From positions 3,969,407-4,033,406 of the forward strand of contig PUFA01000164.1 in assembly GCA_003508835.1 (NCBI GenBank): a stretch of DNA of 64,000 bases, given 5' to 3'. The notes beneath the pieces are model-generated. The model was not told the DNA's origin. It was given only the letters and a program-made list of their open reading frames with translations, and ran no database searches. The translations under genes and the position numbers were made by a program. Positions 25,322 through 38,144 of this stretch are shown here, piece by piece. This stretch comes from Eonycteris spelaea (lineage: Eukaryota > Chordata > Mammalia > Chiroptera > Pteropodidae). Positions within the stretch are counted from its first letter, which is position 1. Each line of letters starts with the position of its first letter.

Positions 25322-26449
25322 CATGGGGATAATGAAAATTGGGAAATGACACTCCAGCTCCTTTGGTAACTTTCGAATCTTCTTTAAACATTCTTCCATA
25401 ATCTTAAACCATTTTCCCTTCCTTTGTCCACATCTCATCTCTTATCTTTTCTTTTAAACATTCTGCTTTCCTTCCTTATTTTCTCCAAAACCTAAAAAAT
25501 GAATGAAATGTGAAGAGGGAGCAGTTCACCATGGTAGTACACATGCATAATTGAAAAGTAGAAAACCTCTCAGTGTTTTTTTTTTTTTATCTCCACTTTA
25601 ATTTTTAATTTACCTCTCTATACCTCAACAGAGAGATTTCAAATAAATAGTCAAAGACTTAAGGACAGAATATATATTTCTTAATATCTTGAGTTCCAAA
25701 TTTAGGGAAATAAAAACATTAATGTAGAGGGGTGTATATACATACACAATTATATATTTAAACTATCTTATATAGTTAAATATAAAATGAAATAATATAG
25801 AAAATGTTTATGAAAAATTGACATTGATTTTCTGATATTGGAGTTACCTTGGTTTCTTGATAATTAATTCTATTTGCATGTGAAACTTTGTAAACCTTTG
25901 TGTTTCAGAATTCTGTCAACAAGGAAGAACACCAGGACTCATAGGTTCCTCTTTATTGCTTTGTAATACATTGTTCCTGTCTAATTGCTTTAATATTCTA
26001 CAATTGAGCACTAGTGTGATGATAATTATGATAATAATGATGAGGGTGTAAGAGATATTTAATAATATGAATTGCACCTTGAAAAAACATGACAGTAAGT
26101 ACACTTACAGAACATAAATGTTAAATACTCATTTAAATAGTTACATTATGTAATTGGGTAGTCTTTTATTTGATGTTTTGTTGAAGCTCCTAAATACCTT
26201 CCAAAATGTATTCAGAAAGTGCTTATGATGAAATGAACTGCTTTACCAAAGAAATTATTGGATCCTGTTTTAGGTCTACGAAAGGTTTCTCAACTCATGA
26301 GGGCTACCTTTACTTGGGTATATAAAATCTCATGCATAGACAGTAAAACTTTAAGTGATTATTCCAACTGACATTTTTGAGAACTTTCATTCAGGCTCTA
26401 TCAAAAGCACTTTAAAAGTTTTTAGTTTGTATGTTGGTTATTTTGTTTT
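25322..26449. other. AT-rich DNA, no gene
   Basis: No recognisable element. An ATG/ATA-rich tract lies near 26018-26043. Confidence 0.5.
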
Positions 26450-26580
26450 ATTTTTTAATATCCTCCTTAGAAATAATGGCCATTAACACACTGAGGCTTA
26501 AAGAGGTTATGTAACTTAAAGTAAGCTTACACAAGTCTATGCTACAATGTCAAAATATCTTTGTAGCATTTTATAATTGA
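26450..26580 (-). repeat. MIR SINE remnant, antisense
   Basis: CCATTAACACACTGAGGC followed by TTAAAGAGGTTATGTAACTT parallels the reversed MIR core (CCATTTTACAGATGAGGAAACTGAGGC, AGAGAGGTTAAGTAACTT). Confidence 0.65.
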
Positions 26581-26880
26581 CAAAGTACTTCCTATTTAGC
26601 TCATTACAGTAAACACATATTTAGTAGTCACACTTAGGCTCCAATAATAACACAATTTTGAATAAGATATTCTCCTTGACATGAAATTCACACTTTGGTG
26701 GAAAAGGAAGGGAATGTTTTCTTTTATATACTATTTCTATAATTTGAGTACAAATAAATTGCTATGTGAGAACAAAGAAGGGTAAGGTAAATTCTGTGTG
26801 GAACTGGGATGGTTTCATAAGAGAAATGCCATTTGTGCCCTTTTTTCTGTGCAGTATTAGCATTATATAAGCAAAGGTAT

Positions 26881-27545
26881 TGTTAGGTAGTTAGTCAGAC
26901 ATGAATGACGGGGGAACAAAGGAACTGAAGATCTACCCAGAGACAGCCTAGAGACCACCCAAAGAACATCCTATTGGTAGTTAAAGAATCACTCCCACAT
27001 CCTGAGAGACAAAGGACTGGAAGGCCATAAACCTATTGCTAATTTAGTCCAGCCACAGATGCTGCGTAGAAGGTAATACCCTAACCTGCCCACAACTCAG
27101 CCTCATTATACCATCATTATAATATGTCTATGCCTGGATGTTCATGATTCGAATTATAACACACTGAATTCTGGGTAAGTACATGCATAGTTGGCAGGCA
27201 GTTATATAGCAGCCAAGTGTCAAATTGAACTCACATGCCAATTACCTAGGAACACCTTTGTAACCATCCATTGTGGCCCTAATATAATACAGACTTCTCC
27301 CTTCCACAGGGTTATATCCCCCCTCTTTGCTGTAACCTGCTCCTTATGTGGAGCATATTTTTGTTTCTGCACAGTTATAGCCAGTTTTAGGAGTGACCCA
27401 TTTCTACCTCCACATATGCCTTTAATAAATCTTACTTATCATAACTCTTGCTGGGTCGGAATTCTTTTCTTCAGAGCAAAAAAGAACAGAGAATCTTCAG
27501 CGTTACAGGGACAGCACCGGAGTTCAGATCACCCCAATGGTAACA
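26881..27545 (+). mobile_element. ERV solo LTR (ERV1-like)
   Basis: It starts TGTTAGGTAG and ends GGTAACA, so TGTTA/TAACA form a short terminal inverted repeat. The flanks GTAT (26877-26880) and GTAC (27546-27549) suggest a 4-bp target duplication with one change, typical of gammaretrovirus-like ERVs. A polyadenylation signal AATAAA at 27424-27429 lies about 115 bp before the end, followed by T-rich CTTCAGAGC text. About 665 bp long. No primer-binding site, gag-pol remnants or partner LTR, so it is a solo LTR. The 142-codon frame at 27191-27619 runs out of the LTR and has no domain. Confidence 0.65.
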
Positions 27546-30500
27546 GTACGAAGATGATAAAATTTGTACATGCACAAGAAATAATGCATAATCTAGTTTG
27601 TTTGAAGATTAGAATATAAATTAAACAAATAGGAGCTAAACCTGGAAAATGTGTATTAGATTAATTTACAAAAACCTTTAATTCTTAATTATGTATAAAA
27701 ACTTTTCATTGTATTAGTGTACACCTCTCTATAGAGGTGGTGAATGGAGGCATAATTAAAGTTGAGATAGATAACGAGATTATGTAAAAGGCAGTAATGT
27801 AAAAACTAGGCTACAAGTTATCAAACACATTTCACTTTTCTCTAGCGTAAATTTAGACCATTTTATACAAGCGTCCTTAAAAATGAAGATTCAGAATAAA
27901 GAAAGAGACAAGGAAATTGCTGGGACATATTAATAAGTGTACATAATTTATCATGCAGATATACCAGCAGATATATTAGGAAAAAAAAAAAAAAGATTGT
28001 AAGACATAAATTCTGAACATTCCACCAAATTCTCCAAGGAAGTTTTGGAAAAGTTTTGCCTTCCACTCAGTTTTGGCGAAGACAAGTCCATAGAGTCTTA
28101 CCAAAATGGCATACCCCATGCAATGTGTGATCTTGCATCAGCCAAATTAAGAACCTCAGGTTACATTATGATGATTTTGACACTTTTTCTCACACAAAAC
28201 ACATCGCCTTGCAATGAAATATTTTCTCCCAAAGATGAGGGAATTGTAGATGTTGAATTAAAAAAAAAAGAAGAAGAAAAAGAAGTCAGAAAACTTATTT
28301 TTTCATTGTTAGATATTTAAAAGTTGAAATTAAATACTTATTTTAATTTTCTGTAGAATGGTTTATGAAAACCTTTCTTCTTTAAAAATGTATCCCACGT
28401 CTGTCTCTTTCTCCATCTCCCAGCTTTATAACCATATCTAGAGTGATCATGGAAACCTTATATCAAAGACAGCAGTATGATCACGGCTGAGAATCTGAGC
28501 GCATTAAAGACTACATGTTCTTTCAAACACCAATTAGCTGAATTCATTTTGGGATTTCAGTTCATGTAAAATAAATGTTTATCATTTCAAGCACTAAATT
28601 TTGAAGTTTATCTTTAATATCTACTAGGATTATCTTGAATATTCAATGGTATTACAGAAAGGAAATAAAAGGGAATATGGAAGAAATATAGGAATTTGGT
28701 CAAGGTGGTTTTTATAAAATGTGAGAAGATAAAAATAAACATAACCAATATTTTGCTTCTAGATAACTAGAATCATGTCAAAACAATACCAAAGATGAGG
28801 AATACAAGAATAAAATTAATTTACTCTGGAATGCAATCATAGGTAGTCTAACGGTATGAAGAATGCCATCAACATATAATAAATATATTTAAAATAAAAA
28901 TTTGGAAGAATTTTTGAAGTTTGTTGAAGCAGCAAAGTAGTAATCATATGAGGATAATCACAATTTTTCTTATTACCTTATATATACTGTATAGTTTAGT
29001 ATTATTTATAAATTACATTTTATTTCCAGTGCTTAGATCCTCTAAAAGATTTGTGTTGGTCTTTTTAAGAGTATGTCTATGATCAGGTATCTAAAAAACA
29101 GCTAGAAATTTGGATATGGTGCTCAGGGGAGAAATCTATTTAAAAATACAAGACCCAGGAGTCATCTTTTTGAAATAATAATTAAAGCCACGAATTTGCA
29201 TAGTCTCTCAGGAGACACCATGTAAGAGTAGAATATCAGCAGGCTTTACTTATTCAATAAACAGAAAGGATAATTAGCAAAACTAAGAGTAATCAAGATG
29301 TAGGAATGGAGAATGAAAAAGAAAGAAGTAATCAATATTGAATTTCACTGAGAATATCTTACTCTTTTTTATATGTACTGGACCTGTCAGGGAAACCATT
29401 TAAGTTGATTGATCAAAGTGAACAAAAAGATAGTTCATAAATGTATCTACCATACTTTAAATCCTGGTCCAAATGGAAGTTGAACCCATATAGATACATG
29501 ATGAGAAGATAAAAGTCATAAATCTCTATATACTCCAACAACTTAATAACAGTAAAAGAACCAGAGAATGATTACCTTCAACAATGGTGAAGTCCCAAAT
29601 ATTCAGTCCCACATATTATAGCTAAAAGCATATTTTGTTTGCAAGAAGAAGGGGCAGAGAGATGTAGCTGGATTACAAAAGTTTAAAGTAGTGCTACTGA
29701 AATAAACGCAGTAGAAAGAAAGAAGAAAAATCCTGGGTCGAAAAAGCCAAGGACAATTTAAGATACTGATTTTTTTAAGGCTGTGAATATTTAGTATGCT
29801 AGTTGAGTAAAACAAAAATGTTAAGGAAAGCATAACAGAAGAGTATATCTAATAGTTTCAAGAGGAGTCTGGAAGAAAATAATTATTCTGATAGAAAAAA
29901 AAAGGCAATAGCATTAATAAATACTTATAATGTACCACAAACTAGTTAGACAGGATAATGGGCAGAGACAGATTCTGTAGGTTCAACATAAATTTTCTTC
30001 TCTTACACGTTTTTTGAACTTATGCAAGTTATTTACCCTTCATTTACTCATGAGTAAACAAGTGTAGAGGAATAATTTGTTGTATAAACAATATGTTTCA
30101 GAGGGATTAAGCAGAAACCCTCTTAATAATTATACTGTGACAGCAGTTACATAACAGACTAGGATATCTGGCCACCCTATTTAATAGGCAAACTATTAAG
30201 GTAAGAAGGATTTGTATTTGCTTTTTTTCTCCTTCAGTTTCCCAGTAGGTAGCTCAAGGACTGTGAGACGATGTGTCATGGTTGTTCTCTCTCTGCAGTC
30301 TTCCCAACAGGAAATGAGTTTCCAATATTCTAGGTTAACTTTTTTTTTTTAATCTTCACAGAGGGATAAATAATATAAAATAACTTTAAAATTATATTTT
30401 AATTATAACTAGGGACATAAGTTGTAATGTTTTAAACCCAAATATCTAAAATCAATTTTAAAATGTTAAGGTATGAGAACTGGAAGGTGAGGAAAATTTT

Positions 30501-31524
30501 TTGTTTGTTCTGGAGAATATCCTCAAATTTTAGACAGTAACACAAACAAAGTGTACTTCCCTTCTTCAGTTCCTTTTTAAGATTTTCTCTGAGGACCATG
30601 AGGGTGATAGCCTGAATTTTCCATTCAGGATTTGTTTTGTAATAGTTGTGACTCTGCAAAAAGTGGTCATTAATCCATAGTAAACTATACTTTACTCAAC
30701 AATCAGGTAAGATTATATTCTTAAAAATAGCAAAATGTTTTGAAAATTAAAGGAAGTAGAAATGGTGAGTGCTCAGCATAGTGTATGGTATAATAAATAT
30801 TCAATATATACAACTTAGCTATCATTGATTTTATTGTGGGATTGTTAGTATTTATACTGTCTCCTAATAAAAGTTTTAAAAATGTGTAATGCCCTCCAGT
30901 GAGCAATTGTAAAATATTGTGTTTCATTCTTAACTCCATCATTTGCATAAAAGATTCAGAGACTGAAACAAAACTCTGAGATTTCTATTCTTGAATCACT
31001 TTAATCCCAGTTCTAAAATTATACTTTATACTCTGAAAAAAAGTATAAATAAACTCTAAAGACTTCCAAGATACAAATAATACTGAAAATACAATGTGGG
31101 CTATTTCTATATGAATCATATACACCTCCAGTTATTAGTGCTGGAATTCTATCTTTAACCTGATGTTTTCAATTTTAAAACATGGTAATATTTTTCCAGT
31201 TTCCAAATGGAGTGTTAATTTGTCAGTCTGTAGATTTTTACTTCTCTGGACATTCTTCTTGATGCATTTTAATTAATTCAAACCCCTCCCCTCTTTTTTT
31301 CCTATTGGGAGGTGGTGCAGATTCATGTTTCCTTAAAACTAAGTCGTTACATTTCCATGTAACTAACATTCTTATTTTACCAAAGCAAAATGGAAATTAA
31401 ATTGTGTGTGTATTCAGAAAAAAAAAAAAGAAAAAGAAATAACCATTGGAAATAATAATGGACTGTCAAACATTATTATCACAATACCTATAAACACATT
31501 AGCCAATATGTCGGTTTAAAAAAA
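27546..31524. other. AT-rich DNA, no gene
   Basis: No gene or confidently assigned repeat in about 4 kb. Weak MIR-like ends occur near 29918-29950 and 30768-30808. A-rich runs occur at about 28261-28285 and 31418-31440. Small frames have no codon or motif support. Confidence 0.5.
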
Positions 31525-31765
31525 AAAATTAGTGTAGAGGCAGTGATGTTCAAGAGAAGGGGTTTTGGAGTCAGAATGACCTGTGCTAGTTCCCATCCAA
31601 TTCTAATTTGCTGTATTCCCAGCAAAGCTCATCATTTCCTTCACTCTTGATTTTCTCAATTTTAAATTGGCATTAATTATATATAGCTTACATCGTTATT
31701 GTATACATAGTTGTAGTAATAATTAAATGATTCTGGCAAAATTTCTGTCACATAGTAAATACTAT
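31525..31765 (+). repeat. MIR SINE, nearly full length, split by an LTR
   Basis: GTGTAGAGGCAGTGATGTTC, AGGGGTTTTGGAGTCAGAAT, TCATCATTTCCTTCACTC, TTTCTCAATTTTAAATTGGC and GTCACATAGTAAATACTAT run through MIR from its tRNA-related head to its 3' end. The LTR at 31766 interrupts the tail, and CTATGTTGGTGGTTGTTGA at 32130 continues it. Confidence 0.8.
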
Positions 31766-32129
31766 TGTGGTGGCTGAAAAAATTGACTCTTACTGGAAAT
31801 TACTGTTTGACTTTCGCTATGGACACATAGGCCTTTGATTATAGGAACGTAACATTCTAAACAAGCTTTCTGCTTCTGTAACTCCACTTATGCACCTGAC
31901 CTGTGAGTTGACAGGTAATGAATAGAAGAAAGATAGCCCTTTGTGTTGAGACAGAATGAAGAATGGGGTTTTGGGCTTAAAAACCCTGTACCTCTACATT
32001 TCGGGGCTGCTTAATTTGGGGTCTGCGCACCCCTGGCAGACCCAGCTGGCTGAATAAAGAATGTTTCCTATAACTCACTCACTGAGTTCTGGTGGTCCAT
32101 GTGTTTTTCCGGGGCTGGCGGCTACAACG
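31766..32129 (+). mobile_element. ERV solo LTR (ERV1-like) inserted in a MIR
   Basis: The 3' half is LTR-like: a TTAAAAACCC promoter-type motif near 31978, GC-rich GGGGTCTGCGCACCCCTGG, polyadenylation signal AATAAA at 32053-32058, GT-rich text after it, and an end near GGCGGCTACAACG. CTAT flanks it at 31762-31765 and 32130-32133, a 4-bp duplication inside the MIR tail. Edges assume TGTGG as the 5' end and ACAACA decayed to ACAACG as the 3' end. No internal region. Its CpGs and local GC content stand out, suggesting it is younger than its surroundings. Confidence 0.65.
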
Positions 32130-32534
32130 CTATGTTGGTGGTTGTTGATAGTAATATTTTTAAAAATACGCTCTTCATTGCTTTCTATGGATGTTGATTA
32201 AATCAAATGTTGATATTTAAAATTCATCTTCTCTCTGATGCATTAAAATATTTTAAAAGACAGAGTTGGTGGGTTCATACTAATGTAGAAACCATACATG
32301 AAAATAAAACAATCAGTATTCCATAGCCATTTTCTTCTGATATCCTAGAATAAAGGATGTTCATAGCGAATCATTTTTATTTCATTTCCTTTAGCTAAGA
32401 ACAATTTAGGATAAATGCTTTTAGAATTACATAGAATAATTTTTTAAAAATAGTTAAGATTACTGGTATGGTATGATTATAAAAGGCTAACATATAAATT
32501 AATCTTTTGTTTGGGCTACTATCGTATCTTCTAA

Positions 32535-33132
32535 TCTATCATTTTACTTCTATTTTGGCCCTTTTGTATTTCACTCTCCCCACAGCAGCCAGAGTGCTTT
32601 TCGTAAAAGATGAAACAGATTATGTGACTTTCCTGATAAAAATCCTCAAATGGTTCCATCACACTTAAAATAAAATCTAAATTCTTCATCCTAATCTACA
32701 AAACCTATATGATCCATTGCTTGCCTAACACTCTCACCTAAGTACACACCACTCACTTTCTTTCTAGTTTATTAGGCTTCATCTATAATTTCCTTTCTAT
32801 TTTTGTAACACACTTATGTTTATTCCGGAAGAAGCACTTTGTATTTGCCATTTAAACATGGATTTAAGCACAGTTGTGATATACTTATAATTCAGATCTT
32901 AACTTAGTGATGTCTCTTTTCAGAGGCCTTCCCAACTATCAAATCAAATTTAGTTTAAAGTCCTTACCTATCATTAACTCCTTCAATCACTATCAATCAT
33001 ATCACTCTTGTATTGTCTTAATGCATTGCTCTCTGAAATTCTTATTCATTTTTCTACCTGTTGATTGCAAACTTCTTGCGGTCAGGATTTTATTGACTAT
33101 TGCATTTCTTGCACAGAGCATTATTTGTTAAA
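32535..33132 (+). repeat. LINE-2 3' end, sense
   Basis: ACAGCAGCCAGAGTGCTTTT, ATGGTTCCATCACACTTAAA, CTAATCTACAAAACCTATAT, CAGAGGCCTTCCCAACTATC, GATTGCAAACTTCTTGCGGT and TGCACAGAGCATTATTTG follow L2 order from the ORF 3' end to the UTR. All frames are broken. Confidence 0.85.
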
Positions 33133-33732
33133 TTATAGCAGCACAATACATATTAGTTTAATGGCCAAGTAAAAAGATATGAATTAAAGGAGAAGCTTGT
33201 TTACAGGATTTCATCAGTAAATTAAAAAAAAAAATGTTAGCAAAAAATTGTCAATGGTAATGAGCAAAATGGGAAAGTGTGTCATCTTTCACAAGTTGAA
33301 ATGTATGGTACAAAAACAGCAATTAAAAAATGGTAAGTGTGAACAGAAGTATCAACACATACACCACTGAAGTAATATAATGAGTACATAAAACCTATTC
33401 ATCACTAAATTGTGTAGTCTACTCTCCTATAGGTTTCGCATGTGGCCCTAACTCTGGTCACCTTTGACATGCTTTATATTTTAGACTGTCATTATCCTTC
33501 TTGTCATCTAATTTGGTAATATCTTTAAAATATAAATTTTACTCTTGCTTGAATCAAGGATCAGTGGAAATCACTATGTTGTAATCAACATGCTTATTCA
33601 TATTTTGCATTAAATAGTGTCCTGAAATTAAATTCTTCAAAGTGAAAGCCTCCCGTTGCTTTTTAAAATCTTTTACAAGTACTACTTCATTATATTAAAC
33701 AGGCGATGACTTAAAATTTTATTATTTTATAC

Positions 33733-33910
33733 CAGGGCTTGGCAAACTAAGGTTCATGTACCATATCCAGCTAGCCAACTCTTTTTGTAAATATGTATCA
33801 TCTATGGCTGCTTTAGTACTATAAAACAAAATAGTTGCAACAGACTGTATGGCCTACATCACCAAAAATATGCATTATGTGCACCTTTAAAAAATGTTTC
33901 ATTGTTCCTG
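33733..33910 (+). mobile_element. Non-autonomous hAT-Charlie-type element, second copy
   Basis: Same family as 11947-12170, with an internal deletion after CTTTTTGTAAAT. It starts CAGGGCTTGGCAAACT, retains ATCTATGGCTGCTTTAGTAC and AGACTGTATGGCCTAC, and ends near TTCATTGTTCCTG. Flanks TTTTATAC (33725-33732) and CTTTATAT (33911-33918) match at 6 of 8, consistent with a hAT duplication. Confidence 0.75.
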
Positions 33911-34059
33911 CTTTATATCATTGCTTTGTAGAGATTAAAGGCTGTGTACACTTCAAATCATTTTCCTGCTGCAGCTTTATAAAGGCATACCTGTCTCTTT
34001 CTTTGTCCATGCCATAAAAAGATTATCCTCTCAAGATCTATTAGCCAGTAAACATTGGC

Positions 34060-34540
34060 AAGCAGACTAGTTCATTTTGACTAGGTTCTTAATAAAACTG
34101 TTTACTGACAAGTTACCTTGTTTAGCAGGAAACCAATAAACCACAGTGCAAGTCAGTATATTACTCTATTTTAAGCTTTCAAACAAATAGTTTGTTTTTC
34201 TAAAGGGGTGGGGCATTCCTGCCACTGCTAAATAACTTTGTACTTAGAAACAAAGATCTTTAATTTGTTGCTTATAGCCTGTTGACTTGGTGGATACACA
34301 GTTAAAAGCATAAGAAAGTTTAAGTTCATGATGGTTATGTAAACAATATAAGGTTTTGATACTTATCTAAAATAGTTTCCCTACTAATTTCTTGGCATAT
34401 CATCACTTGTGGTGATAGGGAGAACACTCATTTAGCAAGGAAAGTTTTAATTTTTGACCCACATTTGGTAAAGAATTCCTCTCGAGGTTCCAAACTATAT
34501 CTGTAGATGATGAAGGTATAGACTCATTCGTGAATTCCCA
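34060..34540. other. Repeat-free stretch, possible conserved non-coding DNA
   Basis: No repeat family is recognised. It contains AAACAAATAGTTTGTTT (inverted arms AAACAAA/TTTGTTT), AACCACAG, GGGGTGGGGCATTCCTG and GTAAACA, resembling forkhead, RUNX, KLF and TEAD sites. Such motifs occur by chance; this is only a candidate. Confidence 0.25.
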
Positions 34541-34649
34541 TATATAAACAAAGTGACATACAGTCATACTAAAATAAATTTAATTTGAAACTAAGGCCCT
34601 TTTCCAGAAACATAGTATTTAACATATAAAAACTCTTTTTTTGAATGTA

Positions 34650-34965
34650 AATTATTTTTTTATTTTATATTTTTTAACTTTATTAAGAATAATTGATAAT
34701 ATAACTATGCTTATTTAAAGTGATTTTATAAACATATATAAATACATTGTGGAATGATTATCAAGATCAATATAATTAGAACATTCCTTACTTCACATAG
34801 TTAGCATAGATAATTCTTTTTGTGTGTATGGTGAGAATGCTTAAGATCTACTCTCAACAACTTTCAAGTTTACAATTCTGTGGTAATAACTACAGTCACC
34901 ATGCTATGCATTAGATCCTAAGAACTATTCTAAAACTACTTTATTTTTTATTTTATTTTAAAGGC
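34650..34965 (-). repeat. L1 3' UTR fragment, antisense
   Basis: TTTTTAACTTTATTAAGAAT, ATTGATAATATAACTATGC, CTTAAGATCTACTCTCAACA, ACTTTCAAGTTTACAATTCT and TACAGTCACCATGCTATGCA parallel the reverse of an old L1M 3' UTR (TTATTGAGGTATAATTGAC, AAGATCTACTCTC, ACTATAGTCACCATGCTGTACA). Confidence 0.8.
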
Positions 34966-35394
34966 TTCAAGCTCTCTGTACAGTAGGGATTATAAAAGAC
35001 AGATATTTTCCCTCCTGTAATAGGGTTTCTGGCCCTCTTGGTACTTCAAAAATATTAGCTATGACTTAGGATAAGAGAAAAATAGTACTATTGCTAGAGA
35101 TTGCTTTGTCCTTCATGATGTCAATAGCCACATATCGCTTATAACTGAATTCTTGAAACTTACTGGCAAGTTCTCTTTGTCTAGACATAGGCATCTATGA
35201 TTTGTAGGACACACATTTCAGAGGTAAGCATATCAGTACCACATTAAATTCATGGTCATTACCATCAAATGGATCCTTAATATGGCAAGACAACCTTGCT
35301 TCATTTTCCAGTTAAATTGTTCTTTCCCTCAGTGCTGTAGTTACTTGATAATTATGCAGCAAAACATGGTTGTTGACAATCTGCCCTATTGGAG

Positions 35395-35565
35395 ACTGAG
35401 TCATCTATACGTTTGCCACATAGGTGACCTGAGGAAAAAGAGTTAAACTCTCTAGTTCTTAGTTTTCTCTTTTGTAAAATGATAATAACAAAACCTATAA
35501 CATAAAATTCTGATAGCATTAATGGCATCTAGCATACAGTTAGCCCTGAAATAAAAATGTATTAG
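35395..35565 (+). repeat. MIR SINE, sense
   Basis: GTGACCTGAGGAAAAAGAG, TTCTTAGTTTTCTCTTTTG, TAAAATGATAATAACAAAAC and TAATGGCATCTAGCATACAG follow MIR (GTGACCTTGGGCAAG, CAGTTTCCTCATCTG, AAAATGGGGATAATAATA, CAGTGCCTGGCACATAG). Confidence 0.7.
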
Positions 35566-37199
35566 TTTCACAATGATAGCCCTCTCTCATCTCCTCCTCA
35601 TCATTTTCAAACTTTAACCCATTTGCTACTCTTTTACCTGATGAAGTAGAACCAATTCAACAAGATTAACCCTGTTCCCTTCTGTTTCTCCTCTTATCAT
35701 GTTTCAGTAGAGGGGCTGGCTTCCTTCTGATCTAAGGCTCATCTCTCTATCTTCTAGTCTCTGTGCCTTCCTATGGGATGCTATTCATTATTCAACCACT
35801 GCTGTATTCTGGATCTTTCCTGAAAGATGTAAATATTCTTTCATTAAAAATAAATCGTGGAACTAAAGAACTTTTGATGTATGGCTCCTTTTGCATGAAT
35901 CTAGGTTTTGTTTCCCCTTGCCTTTTTGTGGTCATAAGGGCTTCTCATATTACTAGTTACTGAGTGCTTCACCATCCTGTATATATTTCTTCATCCTGCT
36001 CATAATTGTGTAAATAGTCCTTTCATTGAAATATCATATTAAACCTTTTTTGTGTGCTTTTTTCTTTTTCTTTTTTTTTTTGTACCAAGACCATGACTGA
36101 CACAGATGCTTAAGAGCTACAAGGAATCAGTAGGAGTGCTAAGGTAACAGTTTCAAGACGTTTTAATCATTCGGACTATATGATGGCTTAGAACATGCAA
36201 GGTATTAAGAAATTTGAATAATCAGTAATGAATGGTGATTAAAGACTAATGGGAAGTACATGATCAGACCTGCATTTCATGAAAAGAAGTTCACTGCATA
36301 TCTCAGGAACACATTTCTCTTTTCTTCCATAATAAACACCATTTCCAATCTTCAATTTACTCTTAACATTAGAATATTTATTCTTCATCAGTGCATCTTT
36401 AGAAACAATATTAAGAAACATACAAAAATAAGCAAGTGAAATATTTCCTTGGCCACAGTTAGGCTGCCCCACAGAGGAGATAGCAAATTATAGTCGAGAA
36501 GTGCCTAAAAATCTTTTCATTAAAACACATATAACAACACATCTTCTAAAGCAAAAAAGAAAGCATAAGATCTTAGGAAATATATATTTTCAAATGTTGC
36601 TAGAAAATCAACTTTGATAATTGCATCACAGGACAGTCCTTTTGTAATAATTGCATACTTAAGATTTAAAATTCCTGTGCCATGTTATATTTGAATTCTA
36701 TGTATTTCTTTTTTTTTTTTTTTTCTTTCTGTCCCTGCGCCCACATCTTATGGCATCTGTGGAGATTACAAAATTGTAAATGCCAGATGGAAATATGATC
36801 ATTAAATTCAAATCAACTTCATTACTGCTTAAATCATAAAACAGAATGATCACGTTTGTAAATCTTTCTATTCTGGTTATTATTATTTTTATATGATAAC
36901 AAAGAGTTGGACTTTAAAAACAAATAATATCTGTGAATTACAGTATGTTTGTCTTTACAAAGCTCACTTTCTAAGGTTCTAAAGTTTGATTGGCTAAACA
37001 TCTTTTTCATACTAATGTGTCAAAAAAGAGGTATAAATAACCTACATTTTGAAAATTTTGAACATAATACAAAACATAATTTTCACATAACATTGAAAAA
37101 GAATTTTGAGAGATTCTTTTTGGAAATTAAAATAAATATGAATTTTTTTAAAAAGCAAGATATTGTTTCTCATTAAGATGTGATAGCAACTAGATGGTG
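35566..37199. other. AT-rich DNA, no gene
   Basis: T-rich runs occur at about 36060-36080 and 36709-36725. The pyrimidine-leaning 35580-36050 may be an old repeat I cannot name. No gene evidence. Confidence 0.5.
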
Positions 37200-38144
37200 A
37201 AACATGAAGGCACATACCTTTCTTCCCCAACCAAGGTACCAGTTCAATCATGGATGGATAAATTCCTATTATGAGAAATTCGGAATTCATTTAAAAGTCT
37301 CTTGCATCCCAAGTGAGCACAGAATTAGACCCACCAAAGCTGGCAGGAAAAATGGTGGCACTCACTTGCCAGAGTCTCTCTACCAGGTTCAGCAGGATGG
37401 AATTAGAAACTCCTAATTTCCAGATTCTCCCTGAAGAGAAGACATGAAGACTAGAACATATAAAGACCATTCAGACTTCTTAAGGGGCTATTTAAGGAAC
37501 TAATTTCTTTGGTGACTGAATCTAAGAGCTACAGGATAATGCACCAGGTTAGGGGGCATAGAGAACAAAGGCAATGGTTTTAATTAGCATGACACTCACA
37601 ATTATCCTCTCCCTGGCTTAGTATAGGGTTTTGCCCAACTTAAAGTGCTGATAGAACTTGGCATACAATAGATACCTGACAACAGGTGAATACAAAATAG
37701 AGCCCCAAAGGGCTTGCAGTACAACAAACAGAGGGCAATATAGTTTGAAAGGGTAAGGGTGTAGAGTATGCAAGAAGAAGAGTGGAATATATGTCCAGTG
37801 TTTCAACTTTTCAGCATGCTAACTGAGGGACTGGTTTCTGTCTTGCTTATTTCAAGCGTTAATGAAACCTCAAATATTCTAGATGTCTGGGGGTTCCAAT
37901 AACAAAAAAGAAATGAAATGCTTATGTCAGCTCCAGAGAACCAGCAGTACTACAGACAGAGACCATAAAAAGCAAGAAATTGCAAGCTTCAGAAAAAAAA
38001 TAGACAGGAAAAATATCTCTATGGGGAATCTAAATACACAAGTCTACAGAAGACTCATCCACAGGAAAGATTTTAGAGGCCCTGAGAATCCCTAGCTGGG
38101 CTGATTGGTGATGTTTGTCTCTCTGAAGCCAGTCCATAAAGACT

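Noticed and set aside
27191..27619. 142-codon frame as an ERV or host gene
   Set aside because: It lies mostly in LTR DNA and crosses the LTR end; the translation has no gag, pol or env character.
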